Assembly (NCBI RefSeq): GCF_900452865.1
Contig: NZ_UGOZ01000001.1
Location: 496,001 to 560,000 of the forward strand
Origin: Legionella taurinensis
GTDB taxonomy: Bacteria; Pseudomonadota; Gammaproteobacteria; Legionellales; Legionellaceae
Direction of reading: 5' to 3'
DNA: 64,000 bases
Shown here: positions 16,745 through 26,547 of the stretch, piece after piece
Position numbering within the stretch: the first letter of the stretch is position 1
How the letters are laid out: the number at the start of each line of letters is the position of its first letter
The notes under the pieces: generated by a model
Databases searched by the model: none
The model's input: the letters and a program-made list of their open reading frames with translations, nothing else
Told to the model about the DNA's origin: nothing
Translations under genes and position numbers: made by a program

Positions 16745-17516
16745 ATGGTTGTTCGTATTAATCAGTGTTTTGGTCAGTATGGAGGTTTTCGCACTCGATG
16801 CCGAGCATGTGTTATGGGATAAAACGCCTATTCATTTGAGTATTTCTTTAAATGAGGAACGATTAGTTCATTTCCCCCAAGCCATTAGCATTATCGACAA
16901 CGAAGCTGGCGAAAAAATCTCAGTATTAAAAATTCAGGATACTCTTTATCTTAAAGGAAAGGAATCTTTTGATAACAAACGCCTGCTCGTTCAGCTTATG
17001 CCCCAAGGCGAAGTGATTATTCTTAACTTATCTGCCAATGAGAAAATCACCGCCAATAAACCTGTAGAAATCTTGTTGGAAAATAAAGAAGAATCTAACA
17101 ACAATCAACCGGAAACGGCTAATAGTTTTGATATCAACTCAATCACACTGACCCGTTTCGCTATCCAATCCCTATATGCCCCACAAAGACTATTAGTCAT
17201 TCCTGAAGGGGTTGGTCGTATTCCCATGCAAACCAGAAAACAAATAAGTCTGATTTATGGTGCCAGTATGGAGTCTCGTCCTTTGATTTCATGGCATGGA
17301 GGTGCCTTTTATGTCACAGCGGTCGAATTAAAAAATCTGTTGAATAAAGAGGTAGTTGTTGATCCTCGTCGGATGGTGGGAAATTGGCAAACCGCTACCT
17401 TCTATCCCACCAATACATTAGCAGCGCGAGGTAAAGAAGACACAACTACCGTATTTCTGGTTTCGGACAGACCATTTAATGAAGCCTTAGCTACTGGTAG
17501 GGAGTTTGTACGATGA
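16731..17516 (+). CDS. ICE periplasmic protein, TIGR03749-like (TraK/VirB9-like)
   Basis: The 261-aa product has a clear signal peptide (WLFVLISVLVSMEVFA). The body, with AEHVLWDKTPIHLSISLNEERLVHFPQAI and later SRPLISWHGGAFYVTAVELKNLL, is the TIGR03749 family, placed like TraK/VirB9 secretins of the outer-membrane core complex. AGGAAAAA precedes the start. Its stop overlaps the next ATG. Confidence 0.85.
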   Translation: MTKYKWLFVLISVLVSMEVFALDAEHVLWDKTPIHLSISLNEERLVHFPQAISIIDNEAGEKISVLKIQDTLYLKGKESFDNKRLLVQLMPQGEVIILNLSANEKITANKPVEILLENKEESNNNQPETANSFDINSITLTRFAIQSLYAPQRLLVIPEGVGRIPMQTRKQISLIYGASMESRPLISWHGGAFYVTAVELKNLLNKEVVVDPRRMVGNWQTATFYPTNTLAARGKEDTTTVFLVSDRPFNEALATGREFVR

Positions 17517-18856
17517 AGAAAAATGCCGGATTAAAAGTATTAACTGGTGCTGTAGTAGGAGTCGCTGCTTTGATACTAATGAATAGTGGCCATCATTCAT
17601 CTGCACCTGATAAACAACAAAGTGATCCTAATAACTTAAATGAAGCCATAGCCAGTCAATTCAATGACAATATTCGTGATGTTGCGGCCAGACAGCAAGA
17701 GACTGAAAAGAAACTGGCAAGTCTTGAGGCGCAGAATAAAATGCTCAAGGAGCAAAACACTCAAGGAAACATTAATGCACCACAAACCAACAATCCAGAA
17801 TTAACCAAAGAGCTTGATGCCCTAAAAGAACAAATCGCAGAACTTAAATCCTCACAGGAACAACAACCTCCGGATCAACCTTATTCAATTAATGGTGAAC
17901 CAGCAAAAAAACCAATTAAAAAAAGCACTATTAAAGACATAGATCAGTTACTTATGAAACATGAAAACAATCAAACCGAACTTGCTTATTGGGACAGACT
18001 CAATGCCAAGCGTAAATCTTTAACCGAAAAAACTAAAATCAATCTGAAAAAAACAGAAGTAAAAAAAGCTATTCCTTTCTACACCATTCCAGCCGGATCG
18101 GATCTTGGTCACACCACTTTATTATCCGCATTAATTGGTGAAGTTCCAGTGGAAGGAAAATTAATGCAACCACTCTTTCCCTTTTCAGCGGTCATTAATC
18201 GAGGAGATCTAATGGCTGCTAATGGTATTCCTTTACCGCCTAATATTTCAGGGATGAAGGTCAATGGCTATGCCATAGGAGTAGGCTCATTTCTCGATAA
18301 CATCAGTTGTGCACGAGCTTATGTCACCTCTGCTTTATTTGTCTTTGAGGACGGCCATTTTGTAACCATCGGCAAGGAGCAAATGAATGGAACCGCTGAG
18401 ATGATTAATAATGAAAGTCTGGGTTATCTGACGACTGCCTTCGGTAACCCATGCATCAAAGGCCAATATTTTACCAATGCTCCGCGTGTATTAACAGCCA
18501 TGATTGCAACAGATGGATTTAAAGGGTTTGGTAATGCACTGTCTCAATGGCAAATGACCTACACGGCCAATGACAATGGCGGAACTGCTATACCAACAGG
18601 ATCTATGGGTAAGTACGCTTTAGGTGGGGCGCTATCTCAAAGTTCAGTTAAAGCAGCTGATTGGCTGGAAAAAAGGATTCAGGGCAGTTTTGACATGGTA
18701 TTTGTTCCTGCCAGTGTCGCTTATAAATCAGGGTATCGACCCAATCAGTTTTCATTTCATTTAACACAAACCATCAAACTCGATAAAGAAGCGAAGGGGA
18801 GAGTAATAGATTATGGCCACTCACAACAAACTACGCATGATTTTAGCCTTAGGTAG
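17513..18856 (+). CDS. TraB/VirB10-like core protein, TIGR03752-like
   Basis: The 447-aa product has one N-terminal transmembrane helix (about residues 6-24, KVLTGAVVGVAALILM). A Gln/Asn/Pro-rich coiled-coil linker follows (about 50-125), then a VirB10-like beta-barrel domain from about residue 190 (FYTIPAGSDLGHTTLLSALIGEVP..FPFSAVINRGDLMAANG). These proteins bridge the inner and outer membranes in T4SS. A cysteine (SCARAYVTSALF) and a G/A/S-rich stretch at about 365 are also typical. Confidence 0.88.
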   Translation: MKKNAGLKVLTGAVVGVAALILMNSGHHSSAPDKQQSDPNNLNEAIASQFNDNIRDVAARQQETEKKLASLEAQNKMLKEQNTQGNINAPQTNNPELTKELDALKEQIAELKSSQEQQPPDQPYSINGEPAKKPIKKSTIKDIDQLLMKHENNQTELAYWDRLNAKRKSLTEKTKINLKKTEVKKAIPFYTIPAGSDLGHTTLLSALIGEVPVEGKLMQPLFPFSAVINRGDLMAANGIPLPPNISGMKVNGYAIGVGSFLDNISCARAYVTSALFVFEDGHFVTIGKEQMNGTAEMINNESLGYLTTAFGNPCIKGQYFTNAPRVLTAMIATDGFKGFGNALSQWQMTYTANDNGGTAIPTGSMGKYALGGALSQSSVKAADWLEKRIQGSFDMVFVPASVAYKSGYRPNQFSFHLTQTIKLDKEAKGRVIDYGHSQQTTHDFSLR

Positions 18857-19202
18857 CACATTGACTTTGAGCGCATGTGCTTCTTCGATAGTAGCCTCCA
18901 AAGCAATACCTGAAGGAGGTTTGACCGTCAGTCAGCTCTATCAGCAAAGCATTAGTGAACCTACACAAAGTTGGTCTGTAAAACGAACACTAAACAAGCC
19001 TGTCAATTATGAAGGGTATACCCGTGATGCCTCTAATGAAATTCAGAATTTATTTAAGCCTCTGGATAACCCACAAATCCCAATTTATGTGTTTCCTCAT
19101 GTGGCTTTAATTGGTGATGAGCAATTGATTAAACCTGGCTACACCACAGGTTTTTTTCTCTACAAACAAAACCAGTTTGCTTTGGCATCTGAACAATATT
19201 GA
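18813..19202 (+). CDS. VirB7-like lipoprotein, TIGR03751-like
   Basis: The 129-aa product has a lipoprotein signal with a lipobox ending LSAC at about residue 22 (MILALGSTLTLSAC). It starts within the end of the VirB10-like gene (GGGGAG upstream), so the two are coupled. The C-terminal part (PQIPIYVFPHVALIGDEQLIKPGYTTGFFLYKQNQFAL) is the conserved block of the family. It probably anchors the outer-membrane core complex. Confidence 0.88.
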   Translation: MATHNKLRMILALGSTLTLSACASSIVASKAIPEGGLTVSQLYQQSISEPTQSWSVKRTLNKPVNYEGYTRDASNEIQNLFKPLDNPQIPIYVFPHVALIGDEQLIKPGYTTGFFLYKQNQFALASEQY

Positions 19203-19211
19203 GGGGATGGT

Positions 19212-22010
19212 ATGAAGCTATTATTAAATGAAGCCAGCGATTGGTTGTTAGGTTCTAAATCCAGGAGTGCTATTACAGAGAAGGAAGTTAAAAAAGGGTA
19301 TAACAATCCCCATCCTTCATTACCTGATCAACTCGCTATAGTCGATTTTTGTGATAAACAAAATCTGTTTTTGTTAAATGATGGAATCAGTATCGGCTCA
19401 GGATTCGAATTAGCCAGCATACCTGCAGAAGCCGCATCTCCTGCTCATCTGGAGTCCGTATTTAATAAAATTCGTGACACTTTTGCAGCAGTAGTTCCCT
19501 TACATAAAGACGATCCTTGGGTAATGCAAATGTATGTGAATGATGAGTACAGCTTAAAACCTGTTTTGAATCACATAACAAATAATCTTGACCCCAAAAT
19601 CGCTCAAATGTCCTTTACTCAGGATTATCTGGCCAGACTCGATGATCTATTCACCAAGATGGTAAGACCAGAGGGATTATTTTTAGATCCAAAAACTGAT
19701 ATGCCTTATCGAGGCCGAAGAAGACGCGTTCGTGTTTTATTTTATCGCTTATACAAACAAGTTCAAACAACACGAGATCAGGCATTGCTGGAACATCAGG
19801 AAGTGATGGCGCAGATTGAAAGCAAGTTAAAATCACCAGGCCTACAACTGAAAAGACTAACAGGTAAGGACTATTATCAATGGTGGGTACGCTGGTTTAA
19901 TCCTGAACCTGCAATGACTAATAGCAATATTGATGAATTACTCAGTCACTTTCCCTACCCTAAAGAAAAACAACCCACTGGATACAATCTAAGTCAGGCT
20001 ATATTTTTTACCCCACCTGAAAGTAATGAAAAAGGGTTTGTATTTGATGGTTATCAACATCGAATATTATATGTAGATGGCTTAAGAGAAGCGCCTGAAA
20101 CAGGTTTGTTATCTCGTGAAAAACCTCAAGCAAATCCCAAACATCGTTATGCATTATTAGACAGATTACCAGAGGGAGCAATCTACACAATTCAGGTCAC
20201 TTTTAGTAATGATGACGCTCTTGATGCTCATTTAATGCGACTTGAAAAAGGAATCATTGGTACCAGTTTAAAACCGCAACAGGTCAGAGATGATATTAAA
20301 ACTGCCCGAGATGAATTATCAATGGGTAACAGACTATTTTGGGTTAATCAGGCAATATTCTATCGTGCAAAAACTGAAGAACAGGCAATCCAAATTGAAA
20401 AAGACCTAAAGGACTTGTTCATTGATGCCAAAATGCCTTTAATACCTTCCAGTTATGATCTTCACCCAATCAACAGTTACCTTAATGCATTACCCTTTAA
20501 TTTTGTGCCCACTTTTGCACGTCAGTATTTACGATTTGACCGTTTAATCTATGCCTCAGAGTTAGCGGCTTTACTTCCAGTCTATGGTCGTAATCAAGGT
20601 GCGCGACATTTGCCTTGCCTTACGTTTTTTAATCGTCTGGGTGAGCCGGTATTGTTTGATCCATTACACACTGACTTTATTAGCCAAAATTCCCATATGG
20701 CGCTTTTTGCTAACTCAGGCGGAGGAAAGTCTGTAGCAGCGGGATGGATAATTAATACACTAATGGCCACTAAAAATGCACGTATAGTGCTGTTTGAGAT
20801 GGGTAATTCTTTTGACCGTTTTCTCACCCATTGCCGAGCTAAGGGAAAAAGTGTCAAACAATTATTATTAAGCAATCAAAAAAGCAAAGCAGTTCCATTA
20901 AATCCATTTTGTGAAGCCTACAAAGCACTTGATGAAATCAGTAGTAATTTAAGTGATGAAAAAGCCAAACACTTGGCCGAAAAAATAATGCAATTGAAAG
21001 AAGGATTACATGAGGCTGCAAATTCTGCTGAGCAGGCTTGTAACGAAGAATCACGTAACTATTTGGCTGAGTTGTCACTTGCTTTGCGTACCATGATTAC
21101 TGAGGCTAATGATTTAGAAGAAAAAAGCTTCACTCTAGCTGATGAAACCATACTAATTGAAGTCTTAAGTGATGCCATATTAACTTCCTTCAATGCCAAT
21201 ATTCCGCAGATGCTAACTGAACATGTATTAGCTGCCTTTGCCAGAAGAATGGAAAAAGAGACAGTTCCTCGCAAAAAAGATCGTATTTTAGATATGCATG
21301 ACCGATTAAAAAGTTATGTAATTAATAGCAATAAATCACGCTTTTTTAATGTACCAACAGAACCTTTGGGTGATTTTGATATTTTCCATGTCGATGTGTC
21401 AGCTATTAAAGATGATAAAGGGAAATTGGCTTTGGTTATGGTATCGCTCTTACCACGAATTCTTGCTATGGCTGAAGAAAACCAAAATAATAATCGCCCG
21501 ACTTTTCTCTTTTTTGACGAAGCTCATATCCAGTTTCAAATTCCATCTGTGGTCACATGCGCACTGCTTGTAGCTAAAGTTGCACGTAAACTGGGCTTGT
21601 GGCTGGTTCCCAGTACTCAAAATGTCGCTGACATGAATTCTGAAATGGCCACCAAGATTTTATCACTGATTGAAACATGGATTTTATTAGGCATTGATGA
21701 AAAGGAACTGGTTGATGTCCAAAAATTCAAACAATTAACTCCTGAGCAAATAGCGCTTATTCGTGACATTGATTCGCAAAAAGGACTTTACGCTGAGGCA
21801 GTCTTACTCGGTTCACGTTATCAAGGATTATTTCGCGTCATTCCAACGCGCTACATCTTGGCGTTACTACTCAATGAAAAAGCAGAAAAGGCCGAACGTC
21901 ATGCACTAGAAGAACAATACGATGTTCTTAAAGCAGCTGAGATTGTGGCTAGCAGATTGGAGAACAAAGTACGCAATCAAAATGATGGAGGTTATTTTTA
22001 TGAGGATTAA
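19212..22010 (+). CDS. traC: VirB4/TraC-type conjugation ATPase, TIGR03744-like
   Basis: The 932-aa product is the largest protein of the operon. The N-terminal CagE/TrbE-VirB-like domain occupies about residues 1-430. The Walker A motif FANSGGGKSV is at about 500 and Walker B FLFFDEAHI at about 766. The C-terminal RecA-like ATPase lobe includes WLVPSTQNVADMNS. It powers pilus assembly and substrate transfer at the inner membrane. A GAGGGG site precedes the ATG. No frameshift or stop is present, so this copy looks functional. Confidence 0.93.
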   Translation: MKLLLNEASDWLLGSKSRSAITEKEVKKGYNNPHPSLPDQLAIVDFCDKQNLFLLNDGISIGSGFELASIPAEAASPAHLESVFNKIRDTFAAVVPLHKDDPWVMQMYVNDEYSLKPVLNHITNNLDPKIAQMSFTQDYLARLDDLFTKMVRPEGLFLDPKTDMPYRGRRRRVRVLFYRLYKQVQTTRDQALLEHQEVMAQIESKLKSPGLQLKRLTGKDYYQWWVRWFNPEPAMTNSNIDELLSHFPYPKEKQPTGYNLSQAIFFTPPESNEKGFVFDGYQHRILYVDGLREAPETGLLSREKPQANPKHRYALLDRLPEGAIYTIQVTFSNDDALDAHLMRLEKGIIGTSLKPQQVRDDIKTARDELSMGNRLFWVNQAIFYRAKTEEQAIQIEKDLKDLFIDAKMPLIPSSYDLHPINSYLNALPFNFVPTFARQYLRFDRLIYASELAALLPVYGRNQGARHLPCLTFFNRLGEPVLFDPLHTDFISQNSHMALFANSGGGKSVAAGWIINTLMATKNARIVLFEMGNSFDRFLTHCRAKGKSVKQLLLSNQKSKAVPLNPFCEAYKALDEISSNLSDEKAKHLAEKIMQLKEGLHEAANSAEQACNEESRNYLAELSLALRTMITEANDLEEKSFTLADETILIEVLSDAILTSFNANIPQMLTEHVLAAFARRMEKETVPRKKDRILDMHDRLKSYVINSNKSRFFNVPTEPLGDFDIFHVDVSAIKDDKGKLALVMVSLLPRILAMAEENQNNNRPTFLFFDEAHIQFQIPSVVTCALLVAKVARKLGLWLVPSTQNVADMNSEMATKILSLIETWILLGIDEKELVDVQKFKQLTPEQIALIRDIDSQKGLYAEAVLLGSRYQGLFRVIPTRYILALLLNEKAEKAERHALEEQYDVLKAAEIVASRLENKVRNQNDGGYFYED

Positions 22011-23013
22011 CCATTCTATATTACTTGCATTGTTCTTTGGTTCCACAGTCCTGTATGCACAGGAAAGTATTAAACCACCTAATCCTATTAGTAGTTTTGG
22101 TATTGCAACCAAAGTTATTAGTAAAATATTTACCAATAGCCATTATAAAGTTATAGGCAGTTGCACTTGGGCGGTTGGCAAGTTGCCACCCAAACTGGTT
22201 CCTGTACCTGCAGTGGAACAGTTTCTTCCTGATTTAATAGTCACCGTTGCTAATAGACCTGAAACCAACCCATGGATAGAGGCTAAAGCTTTGTTTGAAA
22301 ATCCTGCCAGTCAGGCGTTGTATAAACAAACTTATAAGTTGGCGACAGGTTCAGATTTGGGTTTTGGTGATGATGCAGGACAGATTAACTCAATGCACCT
22401 CAATGATGAGCGAACCAGAATCGTAGATGTGATAGGCAGTCCTGCTGGATTGTATCGTTTTCCTTACCTTTCGCACCGTCCCGAAACACGATTCGGATTT
22501 CCCTATTACATTAGTGAAGCTGATGCTGTATCTGATAGAACTGAAATAGCTGAAATTGCTTATATGGCTACTCATCCTCAATTACTGTTTAACCACGATA
22601 TTGGCAGTCAGGCTGATATCTGGGGACATGAAATTCCACGATTAATGAGGGTAACTCAACCTTCACGATTTCGTGCATCAATTGTTGCTGCAATGCATGC
22701 TGCTGATATCGTTACCAATAAAAACAGTCTGCATGTCACTCAAAGTACCAGTAATTCTTGTGGTCCAAATTGTGTTGTTTCCAACGTGATTTTTGACCCA
22801 AAACGTAAGCAGGTAATTTGGCAGGAAGTCTATCCCAAGAATCGTAATATAAACCCCACTGACACAAGTGATATGGGCATAGAAGATGATAAAGCAGGAA
22901 ATGGAAATTATGTCTTTGTGGTTTGGCGTAAATATCGTGGCTGTATTCATCATGAAGGAAAGTACATCCGCGCTCTATCATTCCCTAAAGTAGGCCAACC
23001 TCAAAAAAGATAG
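22000..23013 (+). CDS. TraU-like pilus assembly protein, TIGR03756-like
   Basis: The start at 22000 is chosen because GGAGG lies nine bases upstream; the longer frame begins inside traC. The product is 337 aa with a signal peptide (RINHSILLALFFGSTVLYAQ). It contains the TraU-like block VIGSCTWAVGKLPPKLVPVPAVEQFLPDLIVTVANRP and several conserved cysteines (SCGPNCVVS, YRGCIH). It is periplasmic and required for DNA transfer in F-like systems. The overlap with traC is 11 bases. Confidence 0.88.
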   Translation: MRINHSILLALFFGSTVLYAQESIKPPNPISSFGIATKVISKIFTNSHYKVIGSCTWAVGKLPPKLVPVPAVEQFLPDLIVTVANRPETNPWIEAKALFENPASQALYKQTYKLATGSDLGFGDDAGQINSMHLNDERTRIVDVIGSPAGLYRFPYLSHRPETRFGFPYYISEADAVSDRTEIAEIAYMATHPQLLFNHDIGSQADIWGHEIPRLMRVTQPSRFRASIVAAMHAADIVTNKNSLHVTQSTSNSCGPNCVVSNVIFDPKRKQVIWQEVYPKNRNINPTDTSDMGIEDDKAGNGNYVFVVWRKYRGCIHHEGKYIRALSFPKVGQPQKR

Positions 23014-23022
23014 GAAGATATT

Positions 23023-24411
23023 ATGAATAAAATAACAATTGCACTAATTTGTTTCCTCCCAACAATCTTATTTGCCGATTCATTTATGCCCAATGAGTCA
23101 GACTACTATTATAAATTGGGTGGTTCATCTAACTTGTACATACCTCCAGTTAATAACGATCAAACCATCACTATAGGAGGAAATGTTGATGCTCGTCTGG
23201 GTTTTACCTGTAGTGGCTTTAATCCCGTCGTATCTATCACCAATACTTTTCAGGATATGAAATCTTCAGCAATGAATATACCTGGTGGAATTATTGATAA
23301 TTTGAAAGGCTCAGTAGCTGGTTACCCGATGTATAAGCTACAGCAATCCATGCCAGCTCTTTATAACGTTTTACAAAATACTGCTTCTGGTGCGTTGAAT
23401 GAATTTGCCGTCAAAGTGAAAGATTGCCAGGACGTTAAACAGACTCTGGAAGAAGGTCAATCGCCTATGGAAAGTATGTTATCAGTTTCAGACAGTCAAG
23501 GTTGGCTAGATGCTGCTAGACGTGCAAAAACAGAAAATGTAGATGTTACTGCAACCGCCAAAAACATCGCAAAGAAAAGAGATGAATATGGCTTACCTTG
23601 GATTGGACATGAAGCAGGTAATGCAGGTGGTAAGTATCAAAGACCAATTAAAGTTATTAATGATGTGGTGATAGCTGGTTACAACATTCTATTAAACCGA
23701 AAACCCTTAAATAACGATAAAAAAGCTGATGTAATCACACCAATGACTCAGAACTGGAAAACCCCAAAGGAGGCTGCTGACTGGGCAGTAAAAGTTTTAG
23801 GAGATATTCATGTCAGCGCCAGTGAAGACAAAAACGATAAAACCAAACATGATGCCAAAGCAGGTATAGGATTATCTGCTTTATTGCAAAGCTGCGACAG
23901 TAGCAACACATGCACCTCTAATGTAGCCAAAGCACTGTGGAAATTGGTAGATAAACAATGGCCTTTGACTGAAGAAAAACTTAAGTTAGTCAGTGCATCT
24001 AATTTGATGATTACTGATGAAATTATCATCACCATTCAGCGTTTACCTCGTGAAGAACAAATACTCACGGTATCTAAACTAGCGGAGCAAATTGCTGTGC
24101 AAAACATGCTGGATAAGGCATTGATGATGCGCAAAATTCTTCAAGCTGGATTACAAGTACAAGAAGTACAAAACCTGAAACCTGCCTTGGATATGGTGCG
24201 GTTTGCATTAAAAAAGCTGGATGACGATATTCATTCATTGGCATTTGAAAGTGAAGTACGCAAAAAAATGATGACAGAAACTCTAACTATGTTAATGGAC
24301 ATGCGCTCCAATGAAATAGCCAAAGGTTTACCAGGTGATGATCATGAGCAATCAAGTGTGAAAAATGGAGCTGTGTATGTGAAACCCCAAACCAACTTCA
24401 AAGGAGATTGA
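23023..24411 (+). CDS. TraH-like protein, TIGR03755-like (PFL_4711 family)
   Basis: The 462-aa product has a signal peptide (TIALICFLPTILFA). The pattern GGNVDARLGFTCSGFNPVVSITNTFQDMKSSAMNIPGG matches the head of the TIGR03755 family. A long helical middle with SGALNEFAVKVKDCQ and a C-terminal coiled coil follow. In F-type systems TraH-like proteins support pilus assembly in the periplasm. It is spaced ten bases from the TraU-like gene. Confidence 0.85.
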   Translation: MNKITIALICFLPTILFADSFMPNESDYYYKLGGSSNLYIPPVNNDQTITIGGNVDARLGFTCSGFNPVVSITNTFQDMKSSAMNIPGGIIDNLKGSVAGYPMYKLQQSMPALYNVLQNTASGALNEFAVKVKDCQDVKQTLEEGQSPMESMLSVSDSQGWLDAARRAKTENVDVTATAKNIAKKRDEYGLPWIGHEAGNAGGKYQRPIKVINDVVIAGYNILLNRKPLNNDKKADVITPMTQNWKTPKEAADWAVKVLGDIHVSASEDKNDKTKHDAKAGIGLSALLQSCDSSNTCTSNVAKALWKLVDKQWPLTEEKLKLVSASNLMITDEIIITIQRLPREEQILTVSKLAEQIAVQNMLDKALMMRKILQAGLQVQEVQNLKPALDMVRFALKKLDDDIHSLAFESEVRKKMMTETLTMLMDMRSNEIAKGLPGDDHEQSSVKNGAVYVKPQTNFKGD

Positions 24412-24412
24412 T

Positions 24413-25975
24413 ATGGTAGTTTTTAGTCCATTATCCCTCTACACCACTTATTTAGGTTGGCAGCAATATGAGGTGTTGTTCAATGCCCTGTGGCAAACAG
24501 GGCTACTTTATCTTGGCTTTCTCATGGTGGCATATCGATTTTTGAAAAATGTCCTGGCTCCAGCCGGATCCACTCATCATGCAGCTGAACATGCATTGAA
24601 TAATTTTCTTTACGAACTGGCCATGACATTCTTAATATGTGGAATCTTTGTTTATCCCTGTGTGCCTTTAGAAGAAAAAGCATTGAGCTTTAAACCTATG
24701 TGCGGGATTAAAAAAGGTTCAGATGCAAAGACCTCTACTTTAAAAGATACAGGTACTACTTATGATGAAGCATTTGCAGATGTATTGACCCCTAGTGTCA
24801 AAATGCCTATAGGATTTGCCATTTTGCAAAACTATATGACTGGGATCACTTATGGCTTAATGAAAGTAACAGGGTGTACCGATAGCTTACAAGCCATCGA
24901 AGGCGATTTAATTTCCACGTATCTACCAACAGAAGTTCGGGAACAAGCCCTAAAATTTCATAGGCAATGTTTTTTGGAAGCCAGAAATAGTTATCACAAT
25001 GAACCATATGACAAGGCCAAGGTAAAAGAAATCCTGAAAAAATATGGTGGTGAAGAAGATCTGAAATGGATAGGTTCAAAAGTCTATCAAACTCTGTATT
25101 ACGGAAAAATTCATGCCCGACAACCTGTACCAGGATTTAGTTTTAAAGAGGCTCCGAATAGCAATTTGGAAAAGGCTGCTCAACGAGGTGATATTGATTC
25201 AAAACACTTGCCAGAGGAAGGTTATCCAACATGTAATCAATGGTGGGGTAAACTAAAAACAGATTTGGTGAAAGTCGCTAATGAAGCCAGTGTTTTTGAT
25301 AGCCATTTGAATTATTTCGCTGTGTTAGACAGAGTTCGGACTTTTAAAACTAACCATCCCAAAGCGTGGGGATCGCAATTAAGTTCAGAAGATTACATCG
25401 CCAAAATGCTGCTTAATGATAGCCGTGATATGCAAGCCAACAGTGTTAAAAATCTTATGGATAATACTAATGGTGCATTCGGTGGTGCCATATCGCATGG
25501 ACTGGTTAACATGGGGCAATGGACAAAATCATGGACTTCTACTCCATTAAAACGAGAAGCAATAATGCAAACACTCCCCGTGATGCAAGCCTTCCTTTAT
25601 TTTTTTCTTATTATTATCACTCCTGTAGTTCTTGCCTTAAGTGGATATAACCCTAAAGCCTTAGGCAGCATATGCGGACTTTTTATCATGGCGATTTTTA
25701 TGCAATACCTCTGGCATCTTGTGGGTTTCGTTGAACGGAGTGTTCTTGATCCCCTAGGCCAAAACGATGCGGTATCTGCCATGAGAAATGCGGCTGTACT
25801 GTTTTATTTTATCGCACCTATGTTGCTCTTAAGAGTATCTAGCCATTTTGGTGGAGAGGCAGGTGCAGCATTAACAGGGTTAGTAGCAGCATCAGGTGAG
25901 CAAAGTGATAAGGTGGCTCGTTCGGGAGCACAAGTTATGGAGCAAGGAGCAAGAATCGCCCGTATGGGAAAATAA
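24413..25975 (+). CDS. TraG N-terminal-like mating-pair membrane protein
   Basis: The 520-aa product has N-terminal transmembrane segments (about 22-45 and 60-85), and a C-terminal cluster (about 395-440 and 460-490, FLYFFLIIITPVVLALSGY). A central soluble part is rich in charged residues. TraG_N-type features such as the LVASSGEQSDKVARSGAQVMEQGARIARMGK-like tail fit the PFGI-1 TraG-like family involved in mating-pair stabilisation. AAGGAG precedes the ATG. It is the last long gene before the coupling-protein block. Confidence 0.82.
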   Translation: MVVFSPLSLYTTYLGWQQYEVLFNALWQTGLLYLGFLMVAYRFLKNVLAPAGSTHHAAEHALNNFLYELAMTFLICGIFVYPCVPLEEKALSFKPMCGIKKGSDAKTSTLKDTGTTYDEAFADVLTPSVKMPIGFAILQNYMTGITYGLMKVTGCTDSLQAIEGDLISTYLPTEVREQALKFHRQCFLEARNSYHNEPYDKAKVKEILKKYGGEEDLKWIGSKVYQTLYYGKIHARQPVPGFSFKEAPNSNLEKAAQRGDIDSKHLPEEGYPTCNQWWGKLKTDLVKVANEASVFDSHLNYFAVLDRVRTFKTNHPKAWGSQLSSEDYIAKMLLNDSRDMQANSVKNLMDNTNGAFGGAISHGLVNMGQWTKSWTSTPLKREAIMQTLPVMQAFLYFFLIIITPVVLALSGYNPKALGSICGLFIMAIFMQYLWHLVGFVERSVLDPLGQNDAVSAMRNAAVLFYFIAPMLLLRVSSHFGGEAGAALTGLVAASGEQSDKVARSGAQVMEQGARIARMGK

Positions 25976-25989
25976 TGAAGAAAACAGAC

Positions 25990-26199
25990 TTAACCATTTC
26001 CAGGAAAAACGGATTTAGCATACTCCTTATCACTAATTAATCCCTCATCATGAAGATGTTGGGCAGTAAGTGCTGAGTAACGTTTCCTGATGGGTTTGTC
26101 TGAGGCAAAAGCAATAATAAATTGCAAAGCAAAAAGAGCAAACTTCCCAAGGATTTTAAATGCCATAAAGGCTATGGACTTATAACTTTTCCTAATCAT
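25990..26199 (-). CDS. Small membrane protein on the opposite strand, SHOCT-like C-terminus
   Basis: The product is 69 aa from the ATG at 26199; longer frames exist. It has a hydrophobic stretch (IAFMAFKILGKFALFALQFIIAF) and a C-terminal helix reading YSALTAQHLHDEGLISDKEYAKSVF, which follows the SHOCT-like (L..LhdeGlISdeEY) pattern. It is transcribed against the transfer operon in the only gap between TraG- and TraD-region genes. No clear ribosome site is visible. The call is moderate. Confidence 0.5.
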   Translation of the reverse strand: MIRKSYKSIAFMAFKILGKFALFALQFIIAFASDKPIRKRYSALTAQHLHDEGLISDKEYAKSVFPGNG

Positions 26200-26212
26200 A
26201 AGGAGATTTCCA

Positions 26213-26545
26213 ATGTTAAAAAAATACATCCGTTCAACTATTATAGTCATGATTCAAGTAATCCTGCCAGTGTTGCTGCTTTTAATGATTGCTCCTCAAC
26301 TGTTGCAATTTAGTCATGAGTTCAATCAAGCCAGTAACTTTTTTATAACCCATAAAATTGGCTTCCTCATTATTCATATAATCTTTTACCTGGCACTGTT
26401 TGGATTATGGCGAAGAATCATTTACTTCTATGTTAAGCGAACCAATATCGAAATTACTGCTGAGCAAGTTCAAACAGCTTTGAAGGCTAAATGGTACTTG
26501 TTAGTAGCAATGGCTTTTTTTGAGCTAATGGTTTGGTGGAAATAA
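26213..26545 (+). CDS. Small polytopic membrane protein upstream of traD
   Basis: The 110-aa product has three hydrophobic segments (about residues 8-30, 48-68 and 92-108). An AAGGAG site lies seven bases before the ATG. It ends two bases before the TraD start. Position suggests a coupling-protein partner. I do not recognise the family; the basic stretch KRTNIEITAEQVQTALKAKW is the only distinctive part. Confidence 0.7.
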   Translation: MLKKYIRSTIIVMIQVILPVLLLLMIAPQLLQFSHEFNQASNFFITHKIGFLIIHIIFYLALFGLWRRIIYFYVKRTNIEITAEQVQTALKAKWYLLVAMAFFELMVWWK

Positions 26546-26547
26546 TT

